Assembly: GCF_019977395.1 (NCBI RefSeq)
Contig: NZ_AP024660.1
Location: forward strand, 3,162,001-3,226,000
Direction of reading: 5' to 3'
DNA from: Arthrobacter sp. NicSoilC5
GTDB taxonomy: Bacteria > Actinomycetota > Actinomycetes > Actinomycetales > Micrococcaceae
Length of the DNA stretch: 64,000 nt
Shown here: piece after piece, positions 63,492-64,000 of the stretch
Layout of the letters: each line of letters starts with the position of its first letter
Position numbering within the stretch: the first letter of the stretch is position 1
Program-made: the position numbers and the translations under genes
The notes under the pieces: model-generated
Database searches by the model: none
What the model saw: only the letters and a program-made list of their open reading frames with translations
Told to the model about the DNA's origin: nothing

Positions 63492-63668
63492 ATGGAATAC
63501 GTAGCAGTCATTCTTCCCTCCCTCGTGGTGGGCCTGCTTTTCTGGTTCGCCATGAAAGCAATCTTCAACGCGGACAAGGCAGAGCGGCAGGCGGAAGCCC
63601 GCGCCCAGGCCGAAGCGGATTCCCTCGCGGTGCAGCCCACGGAGCAACCGGGTTCGGAATCCAAATAG
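63492..63668 (+). CDS. small single-span membrane protein
   Basis: A 58-residue protein, MEYVAVILPSLVVGLLFWFA, with one membrane helix (about 4-24) and a charged Ala/Glu/Gln-rich cytoplasmic tail. It begins 2 bases after the lysS stop and should be co-transcribed. Small membrane proteins in this position are common in related actinobacteria; the function is unknown. Confidence 0.7.
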   Translation: MEYVAVILPSLVVGLLFWFAMKAIFNADKAERQAEARAQAEADSLAVQPTEQPGSESK

Positions 63669-63716
63669 ATAAACCCCCTGCTTTCCGGTTTTATCCCCAA
63701 GGAACCATTAGGCGCT

Positions 63717-63746
63717 TTGACGCGTTGCCAAGATAAGAGTCATACT
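63717..63746 (+). promoter_or_regulatory. probable lsr2 promoter
   Basis: TTGACG (63717-63722) and CATACT (63741-63746) are spaced by 18 bases, upstream of an A/T-rich leader of about 60 bases ending in AGAGGAAGACC before the lsr2 ATG. The A/T-richness stands out locally and could also bind Lsr2 itself for autoregulation. Confidence 0.5.
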
Positions 63747-63807
63747 TTTTTATGGGAAACATCCTGCTTTTCTGAAAACCGAACTTTCCAGCAAGAGGAA
63801 GACCTAA

Positions 63808-64000
63808 ATGGCACAGAAAGTAAACATCATCCTCGTTGATGATCTGGATGGGGGATCCGCAGACGAGAATGTTAAGTTTGGCCTCGACGGGGTCAACTAT
63901 GAGATTGACCTGTCGGCAGCCAATGCCGCTGAACTCCGGTCTTCATTGGAGAGGTTCACCACTGCCGCGCGCAAGGCATCCGGAGGCCGCGTCCAGCGGG
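63808..64000 (+). CDS. lsr2: Lsr2 nucleoid-associated protein (partial, N-terminal part only)
   Basis: The first 64 residues of Lsr2, an H-NS-like protein that bridges DNA and silences A/T-rich genes. The start MAQKVNIILVDDLDGG and VKFGLDGVNYEIDLSAANA match the N-terminal dimerisation domain. The AT-hook-like C-terminal DNA-binding domain lies beyond the window edge. Confidence 0.95.
   Translation, partial: MAQKVNIILVDDLDGGSADENVKFGLDGVNYEIDLSAANAAELRSSLERFTTAARKASGGRVQR

Noticed and set aside
1..64000. tRNA, rRNA, replication origin, attachment sites or prophage genes
   Set aside because: None could be recognised by reading; a covariance-model tRNA scan would be the proper test.

Overview
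The window reads as a chromosomal segment of a high-GC Gram-positive soil actinobacterium of the Micrococcaceae, most like Arthrobacter or Pseudarthrobacter. The evidence is strong G/C bias at third codon positions, many GTG starts, an Lsr2 gene, a DUF222/HNH protein, a phosphoketolase, and the order ftsH-folE-folP-folB-folK-DUF3180-PH-PH-DUF2520-panC. I saw no rRNA, tRNA, CRISPR array, phage module or transposase. The genus is an inference from gene content, not from a marker alignment.

Layout. 1-6.9 kb: 5' part of a phosphoglucomutase gene, a NERD-domain protein, a LysG/LysE-type exporter pair, a DUF4190 membrane protein, an NCS1 nucleobase permease and a GntR regulator. 7.0-11.2 kb: a MatC-type malonate carrier, a family III CoA-transferase and a fused AccD/AccA-like carboxyltransferase, divergent from the GntR gene; together they look like a malonate catabolic operon of unusual make-up. 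11.2-14.1 kb: LapA-like protein, two small proteins and an amidase. 14.3-22 kb: rhodanese, pheA, a small acidic protein, a lipid kinase, serS, an AbiEi/nuclease-like protein between two inverted repeats, a HAD phosphatase, a histidine phosphatase and an HTH protein. 22-31.5 kb: katE divergent from phosphoketolase, a DUF429 protein, a carboxylesterase, ppa, a PBP4-type carboxypeptidase and a 38-residue membrane peptide. 31.7-45.2 kb: a housekeeping block running from a zinc protease, tilS, hpt, a LacI regulator and ftsH into the folate/pantothenate operon. 45.2-51.3 kb: a small protein, a TetR regulator, a DUF222/HNH protein, a PfpI/DJ-1 protein, an MFS efflux pump behind a highly structured leader, and an alpha/beta hydrolase.

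51.4-61 kb: a TetR regulator divergent from a permease, two DUF1989 proteins, a biotin carboxylase of the urea/guanidine carboxylase family and allophanate hydrolase, the last four joined by 4-base stop/start overlaps. This arrangement matches the guanidine assimilation pathway (guanidine to carboxyguanidine to allophanate to ammonia and CO2) better than urea use. 61-64 kb: a second alpha/beta hydrolase, lysS, a small membrane protein and the start of lsr2.

The observations most worth following are the malonate operon that lacks a malonyl-CoA synthetase and any biotin component, the guanidine operon with an Asp at a proposed substrate-selecting position, the leader of the MFS gene that can fold into a three-way junction hiding the ribosome binding site, a TAAGC-N2-GCTTA palindrome in front of several stress genes, an 11-base word repeated in five intergenic gaps, and related inverted repeats on both sides of the AbiEi/nuclease-like gene.
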